A DNA stretch of 18,278 nt, from NCBI GenBank assembly GCA_003149555.1, contig QCWE01000005.1, positions 1 through 18,278 on the forward strand, read 5' to 3'. Positions 6,822 through 13,544 of this stretch are shown piece after piece. The notes beneath the pieces were generated by a model that was given only the letters and a program-made list of their open reading frames with translations, did not search any database and was not told where the DNA came from. Position numbers and translations under genes: made by a program. Origin of the DNA: Candidatus Aquiluna sp. XM-24bin5 (lineage in GTDB: Bacteria; Actinomycetota; Actinomycetia; Actinomycetales; Microbacteriaceae). The first letter of the stretch is position 1, and each line of letters begins with the position of its first letter.

Positions 6822-7036
6822 AAATTTGCTGAAGAAGCTGAAAACATGGAAATCCGAGCTGAATTGATGCGGTCCATTCAAAACCGCATCCGTAACAAAG
6901 ATTGGACCCAAAGTCAGGCCGCAAAACGGTTCGGAGTAACGCAACCCCGTATCTCCGATTTAATGTGCGGTAAGATCGAAAAATTCACAATCGACACGCT
7001 CGTGAACATGGTTGCAGCAGGCTTGCATATTCACAT
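6822..7036 (+). pseudogene. main part of the interrupted XRE (HigA-like) antitoxin
   Basis: The frame reads KFAEEAENMEIRAELMRSI, then a helix-turn-helix (WTQSQAAKRFGVTQPRISDLMCGK), then FTIDTLVNMVAAGLHIHM. This is a complete XRE/Cro-type DNA-binding domain of the type paired with HigB/Gp49 toxins. It lacks its own start, being separated from its first 14 codons (5068-5109) by the IscB element. At its other end it is cut by the IS5-family element at 7037. A possible tail continues after that element at 8350-8364 (MNVTE in frame) before running into istA DNA. In the present arrangement an iscB read-through frame starting upstream (from 6657) remains open through this domain, so a truncated product is conceivable but unlikely. 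Confidence 0.8.
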
Positions 7037-8349
7037 GGGCACCTCTATTTTTCACCCAATTTGAGTGCTGACCGAAAAATCGCTGAGCCCTTTGGGTGAT
7101 CAGACTGAACACCGAGGCGATTTGGTCCCATTTTGGCGAGTATTTTGGGCCTATGGCCTGTGCGTTTCCGCTCTCTGGAGTGGTATTTTCCGCTTCGCCC
7201 AGCCGTTTAGGCGGCGCGAGGCGGTGGGCTCATATTGGCGACGGATAAAGTCGTCGAAGTTGGCCCAATCGGCGCATGTTGTAGGTCAGGTTCTTCAACC
7301 CGATCTTCACCTCCGCCCGCGCCTTTCCAATGGTACGGACGAGCACACCGCCCATGTCGTTACTCTGCGCCCCAAACACATGCTCGACGCGCGAGCGAAC
7401 GCTGGATTTGGTGTTGTTGCCCTTCTTTTCAGTCTTTGTCAGCGGCTTGCTGCGCTGTGCCTTGCGATGGATTTTGCTGCGTAGCTTTTGATCCTGAAGC
7501 GTCTTCTCGGTTTGCGCTGAACGATAGGCTGAATCCGCCCAGACATCTTTGGCAGTGTTGTCACAGGTCAGGATATCAGCGAGTGCCTGACTGTCATGCA
7601 CGCTGGCATCGCTCACATGATAACGCCGGATCAGCTTGTATTTACGGTCCACATTCACATGGTTTTTGTAGCCATAGTGGCTCCGCCCCTGTTTTTTGGT
7701 CCAACGCGCGTCCACATCTTTCTGTGCGCGCATGTTGGGCTTGTTCATCCAGTCCTCGGGCACTTCTCCCGACTTAATGGTCTTGTTTTCCTCGCGCGTG
7801 TTATGATTGCGCGGCACAGGCACAATCGAGGCATCGAGGATCTGACCGCCTCGCGCGATATAGCCCTGACGCGCAAGATAGCCGTCAAACAGGGCAAAAA
7901 GCTCTTCAAACTTCCCAGCTCTTACAAGCTCCTCGCGGTATGCCCAGACCGTCTTGGCGTCTGGCACGCGGTCCTCCAAGCCAAGGTCCAGAAATCGCAT
8001 GAACGACAGGCGGTCACGGACCTGAAACTCGATCTGATCGTCGGAGAGGTTATACAGCGCGCTCAAAACCAAGGCCTTGAACATGATGATTTCGTCCCAA
8101 GGCTTCCGACCAGCCCGTGACTTCTGGTCCTTCAGGGGCTTGCGCCAAACCTTCTTCAACAAAGGCCGGAAATCCTCCCACGGGACAATCCCGTCAATCT
8201 CAAGCAGGGGGTCTTTCTTCGCGTCCAAGCTGGCATACCGGTCGGAAAGATCAAAGAAACCCATCTGCGCCATATGCTGTTCTCCACGCTGCTATCCCCG
8301 GAGGATTTATACCCGCTCGGAGCAAGGTGAGCAATTTATAGAGATGCCC
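7037..8349 (-). mobile_element. IS5-family insertion sequence, 1313 bp
   Basis: Terminal inverted repeats bound the element. The left end begins GGGCACCTCTATTTTT (7037) and the right end, read inward from 8349, begins GGGCATCTCTATAAAT. The flanks carry the same 4-bp word ACAT (7033-7036 and 8350-8353), taken as the target duplication; a 6-bp CACATG reading is possible if the ends start one base later. It encodes one DDE transposase and lies within the 3' end of the XRE antitoxin gene. Both ends and the gene look intact, so it may be active. The same terminal repeats occur in the 99-bp element at 12634-12732. Confidence 0.9.
7230..8273 (-). CDS. IS5-family DDE transposase
   Basis: A 347-residue transposase of the IS5 family (transposase_11 type). 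The N-terminal part (DSLIPW-like LEIDGIVPWEDFRPLL, 24-39, and FKALVLSALYNLSDDQIEFQVRDRLSFMRFLDL, 65-97) is the family's DNA-binding region. The catalytic triad is Asp147 (QILDASIV), Asp247 (VWADSAYRS) and Glu297 (RSRVEHVFG, with the Y-(2)-R-(3)-E-like spacing of the family). Translation starts at 8273; the ATG at 8264 is an alternative. No stop or frameshift is seen, and the ORF fills most of the element between its inverted repeats. It is the likely source of transposase for the MITE at 12634-12732. Confidence 0.94.
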   Translation of the reverse strand: MAQMGFFDLSDRYASLDAKKDPLLEIDGIVPWEDFRPLLKKVWRKPLKDQKSRAGRKPWDEIIMFKALVLSALYNLSDDQIEFQVRDRLSFMRFLDLGLEDRVPDAKTVWAYREELVRAGKFEELFALFDGYLARQGYIARGGQILDASIVPVPRNHNTREENKTIKSGEVPEDWMNKPNMRAQKDVDARWTKKQGRSHYGYKNHVNVDRKYKLIRRYHVSDASVHDSQALADILTCDNTAKDVWADSAYRSAQTEKTLQDQKLRSKIHRKAQRSKPLTKTEKKGNNTKSSVRSRVEHVFGAQSNDMGGVLVRTIGKARAEVKIGLKNLTYNMRRLGQLRRLYPSPI

Positions 8350-8364
8350 ACATGAATGTCACTG

Positions 8365-8520
8365 AAAGAGCTTCAATGTTGAATAACCGCCTTCATAGCC
8401 CATCGTTTTGATCTCGCGCAGCAGGCGCCGCCCCGGGAAATGCACGAACATGCTCCGTCAGATAGTCCCGGTACGGGTCCAGAAAGCTGCTCTTCAAAGG
8501 ACGCGGGCCGGGGGACAACC
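8365..8520 (-). pseudogene. IS21-family IstA remnant
   Basis: Two minus-strand frames together give KSSFLDPYRDYLTEHVRAFPG and, after a one-base shift near 8435, RRLLREIKTMGYEGGYSTLKLF. LDPYxDYL..R...FPG....RLLREIxxxGYxGGYSxLK is the central region of IstA, the IS21 transposase. It stops abruptly at 8365, where the antitoxin tail begins, and fades upstream near 8520. It is only a fragment and cannot work. Its junction with the antitoxin gene must predate the IS5 insertion, whose target duplication spans a continuous flank. Confidence 0.75.
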
Positions 8521-8533
8521 CATCTTCACTACT

Positions 8534-8549
8534 CCAACCTTCGGGTTGG
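8534..8549. other. perfect CCAACC-TTCG-GGTTGG stem-loop
   Basis: A 6-bp perfect stem with a UUCG tetraloop just ahead of the Phd/PIN promoter region. No T-run follows on either strand, so it is a weak terminator candidate; it may be an IS21-remnant feature. Confidence 0.35.
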
Positions 8550-8556
8550 GTGCGCC

Positions 8557-8585
8557 TTGACATGAGCAAGTTGATGCGCAATCTA
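8557..8585 (+). promoter_or_regulatory. candidate promoter of the Phd/PIN operon
   Basis: A consensus -35 TTGACA (8557-8562) lies 17 bases before AATCTA (8580-8585), or 18 before ATCTAT. The TCTAGA palindrome and the CTAG...CTAG pair just downstream (8586-8602) are where antitoxin autorepression would be expected. Confidence 0.45.
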
Positions 8586-8619
8586 TCTAGACACATAGCT
8601 AGCCAAATGAGTGAAAAAG

Positions 8620-8862
8620 ATGTGGACTGTTCAGGATGCAAAAAACAAGTTCAGCGCGGTGGTTGACGCAGCACTTGCCGGCACGCCGCAAGAGGTAACG
8701 CGCCGAGGCAAACCAGCGGTGGTCGTCCTGTCTTCGGATGAGTACCACCGGCTCTTGGAGGGTGCGGTAAAGGTGCGCGAGAGCTTTGCAGAGCATCTGA
8801 TGGCATTTCCCGGAGGGGATAACACTCGCGCCACGGCCGCACCGCGTGATGTAAGCTTCTGA
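8620..8862 (+). CDS. Phd/YefM-family antitoxin
   Basis: An 80-residue antitoxin (83 if the GTG at 8611 is used; I prefer ATG 8620, which gives the family's usual MWTVQDAKNKFSAVVDAAL opening). Residues 1-50 are the Phd/YefM DNA-binding fold with the PQEVTRRGKPAVVVLSSDEYHRL block. The tail (FAEHLMAFPGGDN) is the toxin-binding segment, in the FitA/StbD-like style. Its stop shares one base with the start of the PIN toxin (TGATG), so the two are translationally coupled. It should repress its own promoter with the toxin. Confidence 0.88.
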   Translation: MWTVQDAKNKFSAVVDAALAGTPQEVTRRGKPAVVVLSSDEYHRLLEGAVKVRESFAEHLMAFPGGDNTRATAAPRDVSF

Positions 8863-9263
8863 TGTACATTCTCGACACCAACGTCGTCTCAGCCGTGCGC
8901 CGCCCAGACCGAGCTCCCCAAGTGGCGGCCTGGTTGCGCGGCAAGGCTGAGCAGGAACTTTTTCTGAGTGTTATCACGCTAGGCGAAATTGAGCGCGGCA
9001 TTCACCAGCAGGAGACCCGCGACCCTATGTTTGCCAGCGACCTCCGCGTGTGGCTCGATCGGACGGTCTTGCTATTCTCGGACCGGCTGCTTGCTTTTGA
9101 GGCCGAGGATGCACGCATTTGGGGGCGGCTTTCAGCCGAGATTGGCCATACCGGTGCTGATCTGATGATCGCCGCGTCGGCGCTACGTCATGGCGCTATC
9201 GTCGTGACCGGAAATATCAGTGACTTTGCGCCGACCGGTGCTGCGTTGGAGAATCCGTTCTAG
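8862..9263 (+). CDS. PIN-domain toxin (VapC/FitB-like ribonuclease)
   Basis: A 133-residue PIN-domain protein. Acidic metal-binding residues are at the expected places: Asp5 (YILDTNVVS), Glu42 (LGEIERG), Asp100 (GADLMIAASA), with a final GNISDF motif (Asp121). The RPDRAPQVAAWL and LSVITLGEIERGI blocks are those of FitB-type VapC toxins, Mg-dependent RNases that cut tRNA or other RNA. It overlaps the Phd-type antitoxin gene by one base; pairing a Phd antitoxin with a FitB-like PIN is common. No damage is visible. Confidence 0.92.
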   Translation: MYILDTNVVSAVRRPDRAPQVAAWLRGKAEQELFLSVITLGEIERGIHQQETRDPMFASDLRVWLDRTVLLFSDRLLAFEAEDARIWGRLSAEIGHTGADLMIAASALRHGAIVVTGNISDFAPTGAALENPF

Positions 9264-9362
9264 CCTTATGTTTCACATGCTTTGACTGCGTTGAGATTTT
9301 CTGATTCACTTTTGTGGAGGTTAGAAATGGGCAAACGTGGCCCTATTGTGAAGTACGTTGTT

Positions 9363-9536
9363 CGTCTGGCGGCCTTCTTCGTCCAGCAAATGCGCGTGTA
9401 CCGCGCTAAACGCCGACACCTCGACTTGAACCGCTGTACGCAGCAGTTCCTTGGCGCCTGCCTGGATCACCTCGGTCAACGGATCCGATGAAAATTCCGA
9501 TGGCAGTGCGAACGGTAAAACGGTAGATTTAGCCAT
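9363..9536 (-). pseudogene. IS256-family (mutator) transposase N-terminal remnant
   Basis: On the minus strand from the ATG at 9536 the frame reads MAKSTVLPFALPSEFSSDP, LTEVIQAGAKELLRTAVQVEV and LLDEEGRQ. This is the opening of IS256/mutator-type transposases (LTxxxRxGAxxLLxxAxxxEV...DExGRxxVVRNG). After EGRQ the similarity is lost (TNNVLHNRATFAHF) and the frame ends at 9321. Only the first ~60 residues survive and the DDE domain is missing. The gap between its start and the truncated antitoxin downstream (9540-9626) may include the old element end. Confidence 0.55.
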
Positions 9537-9626
9537 GGTGGCATATCCCTTCTCTCTGAGAATTGACGGCGCTTTCAACACCGCCATGATATGCCGCCTA
9601 CTTCAGATCATCACCATCAACTTTCG

Positions 9627-9782
9627 AGCATAACTCTTCTCGCCACCGTGCGGAGCCTCGCCAAGGCGGAGGGACGGCAGCTTCAGGTTCTTGTCGATGA
9701 AGCGCTCGCTGATCTTATCGAGAAGCGGAAACAAGCGCGCCCACGCGCACATGTCATGGCAGCCTATCAAGGCTCCGCGTAG
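9627..9782 (+). pseudogene. truncated ribbon-helix-helix-type antitoxin
   Basis: The frame contains TVRSLAKAEGRQLQVLVDEAL, ADLIEKRKQARPRAHVMAAYQ and GSA. LAxAEGRxLQxLVDEAL is the helical part of a family of short RHH antitoxins, and the KQARPRAHVMAAYQ tail matches too. The first strand is lost: upstream codons (MPPTSDHHHQ) look unrelated and lie by the IS256 remnant. The natural C-terminus and the toxin gene that should follow are also lost, since the frame runs into the 3' end of hipA (16-base overlap, tail to tail). I regard it as a dead remnant of another TA module. Confidence 0.55.
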
Positions 9783-11029
9783 GACAAAGCCTTGGTCATC
9801 TCTTCGTTCTTGAAGGCTGGTGCATAGCTGTTAATCTCGGCCGAGGTCATCCCCGCGCGGCGGCCGTGGATCGCCCAGCGTTCCGTGATTGTCTGCGCCA
9901 TGCGTGCTGCATTTGCGCGAGCTTGGTCCTCATCGATCTCGAAGAAAGGTGCGGCCTCAATCGCGAGGTCGATAGAGGCCTCCGCCCCAGCGCCTTCGAT
10001 GATCGCGGTTTCCAAGCTGCGATGGCGCTCGGGTTGCGGATTGATGTCAAAGGCCGGCGCAAGCACCCAAGTGTCAGCATCGGCATATAGAAACCCGTGG
10101 TTCTTCAGATGGTCATCATTGTTCGAGACCAAGATCGTGAACAAGATGCGATTGTGGAGCTCGTCGAGCTCGCGCAGCACGTCCTCCTCCCCGCCGCAGT
10201 ATTCGCGCATCATGTCGGCCAGATCCGTATACGCGCCACCACGGGCCTCCTGCAGGCCCAAGAAGGTCTGCCCAGAGATGTAATGCCGTCGCTTGTCTTC
10301 ATTTCGGTCGAAGCGCTTGATGATAGCAACAGGGTATTTGGCTTGAAGGTCGAGGATACGCGCTTCAGCGGCGCGGAGGCCGACTTCTGCCGCAAGACCA
10401 AGAGTTGCTACCTCCATCCGCTCGATCGCCATAGTGTCGCGCTCGCTGGTGAACTTTGCGATCGCCAAAGTGCCATCATCATCGAAATCACTTTTCGGCC
10501 TGGCACCACCCAGGCTGCCTACATAGCCCATGCGTTTATTGGCTTCCCGCTGCTGTTCAGCCGGGTCTGCGTCTCGGTTTTCCATCAGGCGTGCAAACCG
10601 CTGCACGGTTTCGATGTTGTTGTAGCGGGGTGTCGAAGGATGCGCCTGAGAGAGCGGGTTCCCGTCCTTGTCCAGGAAGCGCAGCGCGCCCTGGCGCGTG
10701 AAGTCGTTCACGCTGAGCAAATACTCGATTTCCGTGGGTCGCGTGCCTAGTGCTTTGGCGATGATCCCGCGCCCCCACGAGTCCGGGGTTGTGTCGGAGA
10801 TGGGGCCAGGAAGCGCGCTGCGGCGGCTTTCGCGATCCCCAGATGAGAAGATCGGAAGGGGGTCGAGCGGCATCGACGGCGCGAGGGCGAACGCCCCCGG
10901 CCGGTCAATCCAGCGCTGATCGTAAGTGAAGACGGAGCTCTGGCGTCGGCCATCTGTCTCGAAGATGAGCTCCCCGACGGGATAGAGCGCTGCGCCGATC
11001 GCGACCTGGACTCGCTCCTTGTCGTTCAT
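9767..11029 (-). CDS. hipA: HipA-family toxin kinase
   Basis: A 420-residue serine/threonine kinase toxin. Known HipA proteins phosphorylate aminoacyl-tRNA synthetases or other translation factors and induce growth arrest. The N-terminal subdomain holds GELIFETDGRRQSSVFTYD. The glycine-rich ATP loop is GSLGGARPK (171-179), followed by AIAKF with Lys192. The catalytic loop SNNDDHLKNHGF gives Asp305 and Asn310, and the metal-binding motif is APAFDINP (Asp328). Spacing Asp305-Asn310-Asp328 equals that of E. coli HipA (309-314-332). The ATG overlaps the hipB stop by 4 bases. The ORF is complete and its end overlaps the decayed antitoxin at 9627-9782. The substrate is unknown. Confidence 0.92.
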   Translation of the reverse strand: MNDKERVQVAIGAALYPVGELIFETDGRRQSSVFTYDQRWIDRPGAFALAPSMPLDPLPIFSSGDRESRRSALPGPISDTTPDSWGRGIIAKALGTRPTEIEYLLSVNDFTRQGALRFLDKDGNPLSQAHPSTPRYNNIETVQRFARLMENRDADPAEQQREANKRMGYVGSLGGARPKSDFDDDGTLAIAKFTSERDTMAIERMEVATLGLAAEVGLRAAEARILDLQAKYPVAIIKRFDRNEDKRRHYISGQTFLGLQEARGGAYTDLADMMREYCGGEEDVLRELDELHNRILFTILVSNNDDHLKNHGFLYADADTWVLAPAFDINPQPERHRSLETAIIEGAGAEASIDLAIEAAPFFEIDEDQARANAARMAQTITERWAIHGRRAGMTSAEINSYAPAFKNEEMTKALSYAEP

Positions 11030-11391
11030 AAATCCATCCCCGACAGTTTGCTGACTGGTTCACCAGTAAGGCTGCTCTTGGTCGATTGCTTCTTGCGGAT
11101 GCGCTGGGGAAGATGGTCCTGATCTCGGAGCATTCCGATGTCATCAGAAGCCGGGTCGAGAACTTCTTGGAAGCGATGCAGACTGCCGAGCGCCAGGAAG
11201 GCCATTGCCAAGGTGCCGATGGACACGCCGGGCTCTCCGCGCTCTAGCCGCTGAACACTGCCCACTGACACCCCCATCTTCGCCGCGAGGTCGGCTTGTG
11301 AAAGACGCCTCTTGCGACGTGCGATCTGTATGTCGCGACCGAGTTGCGTAACCGCCTTGCGGACGCGAGGGGAGAGTTGCTCCTGAGCCAT
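11026..11391 (-). CDS. hipB: HipB-like XRE antitoxin
   Basis: A 121-residue XRE protein. The helix-turn-helix is LGRDIQIARRKRRLSQADLAAKMGVSVGSVQRLERGEPGVSIGTL, split as residues about 18-62. The rest (FQEVLDPASDDIGMLRDQDHLPQRIRKK) is the tail seen in HipB-type antitoxins of HipA. I start at ATG 11391 because the promoter at 11399-11427 leaves no room for the in-frame TTG at 11400. It binds HipA and represses the operon; the 4-base overlap with hipA (ATGA) couples their translation. It abuts the decayed recombinase copy on its upstream side. Confidence 0.9.
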   Translation of the reverse strand: MAQEQLSPRVRKAVTQLGRDIQIARRKRRLSQADLAAKMGVSVGSVQRLERGEPGVSIGTLAMAFLALGSLHRFQEVLDPASDDIGMLRDQDHLPQRIRKKQSTKSSLTGEPVSKLSGMDL

Positions 11392-11398
11392 AAGGAGC

Positions 11399-11427
11399 AA
11401 TATAATATGTGCATGTCTTTATAACAA
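11399..11427 (-). promoter_or_regulatory. hipBA promoter, probably leaderless
   Basis: Minus strand TTGTTA (11427-11422), 17-base spacer, TATATT (11404-11399), then GCTCCTT and the ATG. With normal -10 to start spacing transcription would begin at or within a base or two of the ATG, so hipB mRNA would have almost no leader. There is no purine-rich ribosome binding site on this strand. Confidence 0.5.
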
Positions 11428-11448
11428 TTAAAATATGATGCCTTAGAT

Positions 11449-11840
11449 GCCGGGCATGGACTGGGCAAGTCCGCTCAGATGAGCCAAGTCCAACTTCAAC
11501 CTCGCGCCAACCCGTTTTGCCCCGCAAGTTCACCACTGTACCCTTCTTGGGGAACTCAATCTAACCACCGTTGTCAAGCGTGTCGTCCTTGTGGACGTCA
11601 AGGCACACGATTCCAGAGCGCCACCCCCCAGCCTAGCCAATGAGCAGGATGGCCCGATCCCTGAGTCCGCACAAGTCAGTCGAAAAAACGACTTTGAGAA
11701 AAGCTACACCGACCGTACGATGTCCCGGGTGTTGGAGGTTATGGGCGTAGAGTAACCTCTGGACGATCTCCGACATTTCGCGCGGCGAGCCTCGGTGGCG
11801 CGACAGACTGTCTGTGGTAGAGCCCAAGACGAGCTCCAAA
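11449..11840 (-). pseudogene. decayed second copy of the tyrosine recombinase
   Basis: Minus-strand segments match the intact protein at 333-1355. LCGLRDRAILLIG corresponds to DLRGLRDRAILLIG, and GKTGWREVEVGLGSSERTCPVHA to SKTGWREVEIGRGSSERTCPVHA. Upstream, SLSRHRGSPREMSEIVQRLL is a diverged version of the SPALLPSSIERRL area. Several frameshifts and deletions separate them, the N-terminal part before 11840 is missing, and everything after TCPVHA (the half with His, Arg, His and Tyr) is gone. It ends 22 bases before the hipB promoter. It is a relic, lying in the same orientation as the intact gene. Confidence 0.8.
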
Positions 11841-11892
11841 GAGGGAATTGTGTGGGTGTTTCCACAGTTTCCGTTAAATCGAAACTATATAT

Positions 11893-12213
11893 TTATCCGA
11901 TAAGGTCATCGGTATCGAGCCCATGTTCCTCGATTTCCTGATTGATCCCCATCCGATCAAAGATGAACAGCACGAAGACGGTGTTGTCCCTGACAGGGTA
12001 GTAGATGCTGTAGCGCTTTTGGAAAATCAGACGCCGGATGCCACGGGACTCATGGTAGAGGTGCCCAAGCAAGGGATTGCTGCTCAGGTGCTCCAAGATG
12101 AAGCGGTCAATCTCGTACTGAAATGCCTCGGCATAGTCCTGCGAGTAGTCCGAGTGATATAGGTAAATCGGCCACAAGCTTTCGCTTGCGGTCCGCGTCA
12201 TCACGACCTTCAT
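11893..12213 (-). CDS. RelE/ParE-superfamily toxin
   Basis: A 106-residue toxin. Features of the RelE/ParE fold: an N-terminal strand (KVVMTRTAS), two helices (SLWPIYLYHSDYSQDYAEAFQYEIDRFI), a strand block with GIRRLIFQKRYSIYYPVR, and DNTVFVLFIFDR. Its start overlaps the stop of the Phd-type antitoxin gene by 4 bases. Whether it cuts mRNA at the ribosome (RelE) or poisons gyrase (ParE) cannot be told from sequence. Full-length and undamaged. Confidence 0.88.
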   Translation of the reverse strand: MKVVMTRTASESLWPIYLYHSDYSQDYAEAFQYEIDRFILEHLSSNPLLGHLYHESRGIRRLIFQKRYSIYYPVRDNTVFVLFIFDRMGINQEIEEHGLDTDDLIG

Positions 12214-12482
12214 GCGTCGCGTGCATTGCGATCCTTGAAGCGGGCAAGGCGGGCCGTTGTGCTGTCATCGCTGACCTCTTCAAAATGCCCGCTCTCGATG
12301 TCATTAAGCCCTCGGGCGAGGCTGCGCTCGATGCGAAGCTTGGTCAGCTCCTCCCAGTCCTGAAATGATACGGTTACCGCGACAGGGCGGTTTTTCTTGG
12401 TGACGATCACTGGCTCGCGCTGCGCGGCGTCCAGGTAGCGCCCGAACTCCTTGCTTGCGACGGATGCGGTTAAGGTCTTCAT
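12210..12482 (-). CDS. Phd/YefM-family antitoxin
   Basis: A 90-residue antitoxin: MKTLTASVASKEFGRYLDAA (helix-loop fold), then REPVIVTKKNRPVAVTVSFQDWEEL, the Phd/YefM signature. The C-terminal tail (SLARGLNDIESGHFEEVSDDS) contacts the toxin encoded next, overlapped by 4 bases. The promoter with a consensus -10 lies 36 bases upstream of the start and contains a doubled CGGAAAA word fit for autorepression. Confidence 0.9.
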   Translation of the reverse strand: MKTLTASVASKEFGRYLDAAQREPVIVTKKNRPVAVTVSFQDWEELTKLRIERSLARGLNDIESGHFEEVSDDSTTARLARFKDRNARDA

Positions 12483-12517
12483 GCTCTTAGGCCTTGTGCT
12501 TAAAGGGGCATATCCAC

Positions 12518-12546
12518 ATTATACGGAAAATCCGGAAAACATAAAG
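12518..12546 (-). promoter_or_regulatory. promoter and operator of the Phd/RelE operon
   Basis: Minus strand consensus -10 TATAAT (12523-12518), with CTTTAT (12546-12541) 17 bases upstream as a weak -35. Two direct copies of TTTTCCG (12539-12533 and 12530-12524) sit between them, a likely antitoxin-binding site. Confidence 0.5.
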
Positions 12547-12633
12547 CTTTCGATGTTGGGGCCTTGCGGGGCAGGGGGCGCGGGATTGCGAGTTCTGACA
12601 GCAAATTTCGGGCCTATGACGTCGAGCTCTTCA

Positions 12634-12732
12634 GGGCATCTCTATTAATTCTGGAGTCAGAATTCCCACGCCAATAAAATCAACGACTTCCAGGTGCTTA
12701 TTTGCCCAATTTTCTAATTTATAGAGGTGCCC
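12634..12732. mobile_element. 99-bp MITE with IS5-family ends
   Basis: The left end begins GGGCATCTCTATTAATT (12634). The right end, read inward from 12732, begins GGGCACCTCTATAAATT. These match the right (GGGCATC) and left (GGGCACC) ends of the IS5-family element at 7037-8349. The flanks carry TTCA on both sides (12630-12633 and 12733-12736), a 4-bp target duplication. Inside there is no coding sequence. A perfect 7-bp hairpin (AATTCTG-GAGT-CAGAATT, 12647-12664) lies next to the left end. This is a non-autonomous derivative presumably moved by that transposase. Confidence 0.85.
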
Positions 12733-12792
12733 TTCAGTTGATTGGCCCAGTCTCACAAACTCAAGATATGTTCCCGAGCCCATATTGCCTGG

Positions 12793-13035
12793 ATGCAAAA
12801 CCGCATCAGCTTACTACCCATGACAGGTCATCCCACACTCGCTGCAGAACACATCAGCGCCATCATTGAAATGGCACTCTCAGATCATGTTCAGTTTGCT
12901 GATATCTCGGCCGAATACGGCCTTTCTGCAGACCAGGTTCAGACCCTCATGCGCAAACATCTTAAACCCGCGAGCTACAAAGCTTGGCGCAAGCGGGTAC
13001 GGCGCTTCTCTGACCGTAGAGAACACTACAAATAA
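12793..13035 (+). CDS. TIGR03643/DUF2805-like small protein
   Basis: An 80-residue protein (72 if the ATG at 12820 is used; a TTG at 12742 is too close to the MITE to be credible). The core AAEHISAIIEMALSDHVQFADIS, EYGLSADQVQTLMRKHLKPASYKAWRKRV matches the pattern of TIGR03643 proteins (EIIEMAxxDxTxFxxIxxxxGLxExxVxxLMRxxLKPxSFxxWRxRV). These are short helical, possibly DNA-binding proteins of unknown role. It is not obviously part of a TA pair. The MITE lies 60 bases upstream of the start and could affect its expression. Confidence 0.72.
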   Translation: MQNRISLLPMTGHPTLAAEHISAIIEMALSDHVQFADISAEYGLSADQVQTLMRKHLKPASYKAWRKRVRRFSDRREHYK

Positions 13036-13244
13036 ACCTCAGGTGGAACGCCTTACGTCAGCCGTAAGATCACCTATCTTCGACCGAATTAACCGAATTA
13101 GCAAAAACAAAGAGATGCGCTGTCATGCTCGCTAGGGGAGCTTACGGCTCCGGGGGTGGGAGCGGCCTTCGGGTCAGTGAGCTTTGCATTCAGGCTGAGT
13201 GACGCTTCGAGGATCAACAGCGCGAACGCTGCGGCAAAACGGAA

Positions 13245-13529
13245 CTAGCGCCAGTCCATTCCGGGAGCCTTCATCTCGAGGATGTGTACCTCATTGCTCT
13301 CTGGGTGGTACTCGTAGAGGAAGCTATAGCCTTCAACTACAAAGAGGCGAACGCTGGCCTGAAAAGGGCTCCCACTCTCGGGAAAGAGAGAGAGGGTCCT
13401 GACAAGTCGCTGCTGGATACGATCCAGAAAGGTGATGACGTTCGGGATGCTATCCACGTCCACATAGTCAATCATATCCCGGATGGCAGCATCGACGCTT
13501 GGACTAAAGATTACAGTTGCGTTCTTCAT
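13245..13529 (-). CDS. RelE/ParE-superfamily toxin
   Basis: A 94-residue toxin: ATVIFSPSVDAAIRDMIDYV (strand and helix), FLDRIQQRLVRTLSLFPESGSPF, then VRLFVVEGYSFLYEYHP and EVHILEMKAPGMDWR. The FPESG motif followed by a paired strand block is typical of ParE-like proteins. The antitoxin gene ends 15 bases upstream. The pair is a distinct system from that at 11893-12482 (low similarity between the toxins). Between it and the TIGR03643 gene lie about 210 bases with two small hairpins (13052-13068, 13137-13151) and no gene. Confidence 0.8.
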   Translation of the reverse strand: MKNATVIFSPSVDAAIRDMIDYVDVDSIPNVITFLDRIQQRLVRTLSLFPESGSPFQASVRLFVVEGYSFLYEYHPESNEVHILEMKAPGMDWR

Positions 13530-13544
13530 GCTCGGGCAGGGCGC

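Noticed and set aside
8350..8409. Antitoxin C-terminal tail continuing to a stop at 8409 (MNVTERASMLNNRLHSPSF)
   Set aside because: From 8365 the opposite strand reads a convincing IstA segment (RRLLREIKTMGYEGGYSTLKLF), so only about five codons after the IS5 element can belong to the antitoxin.
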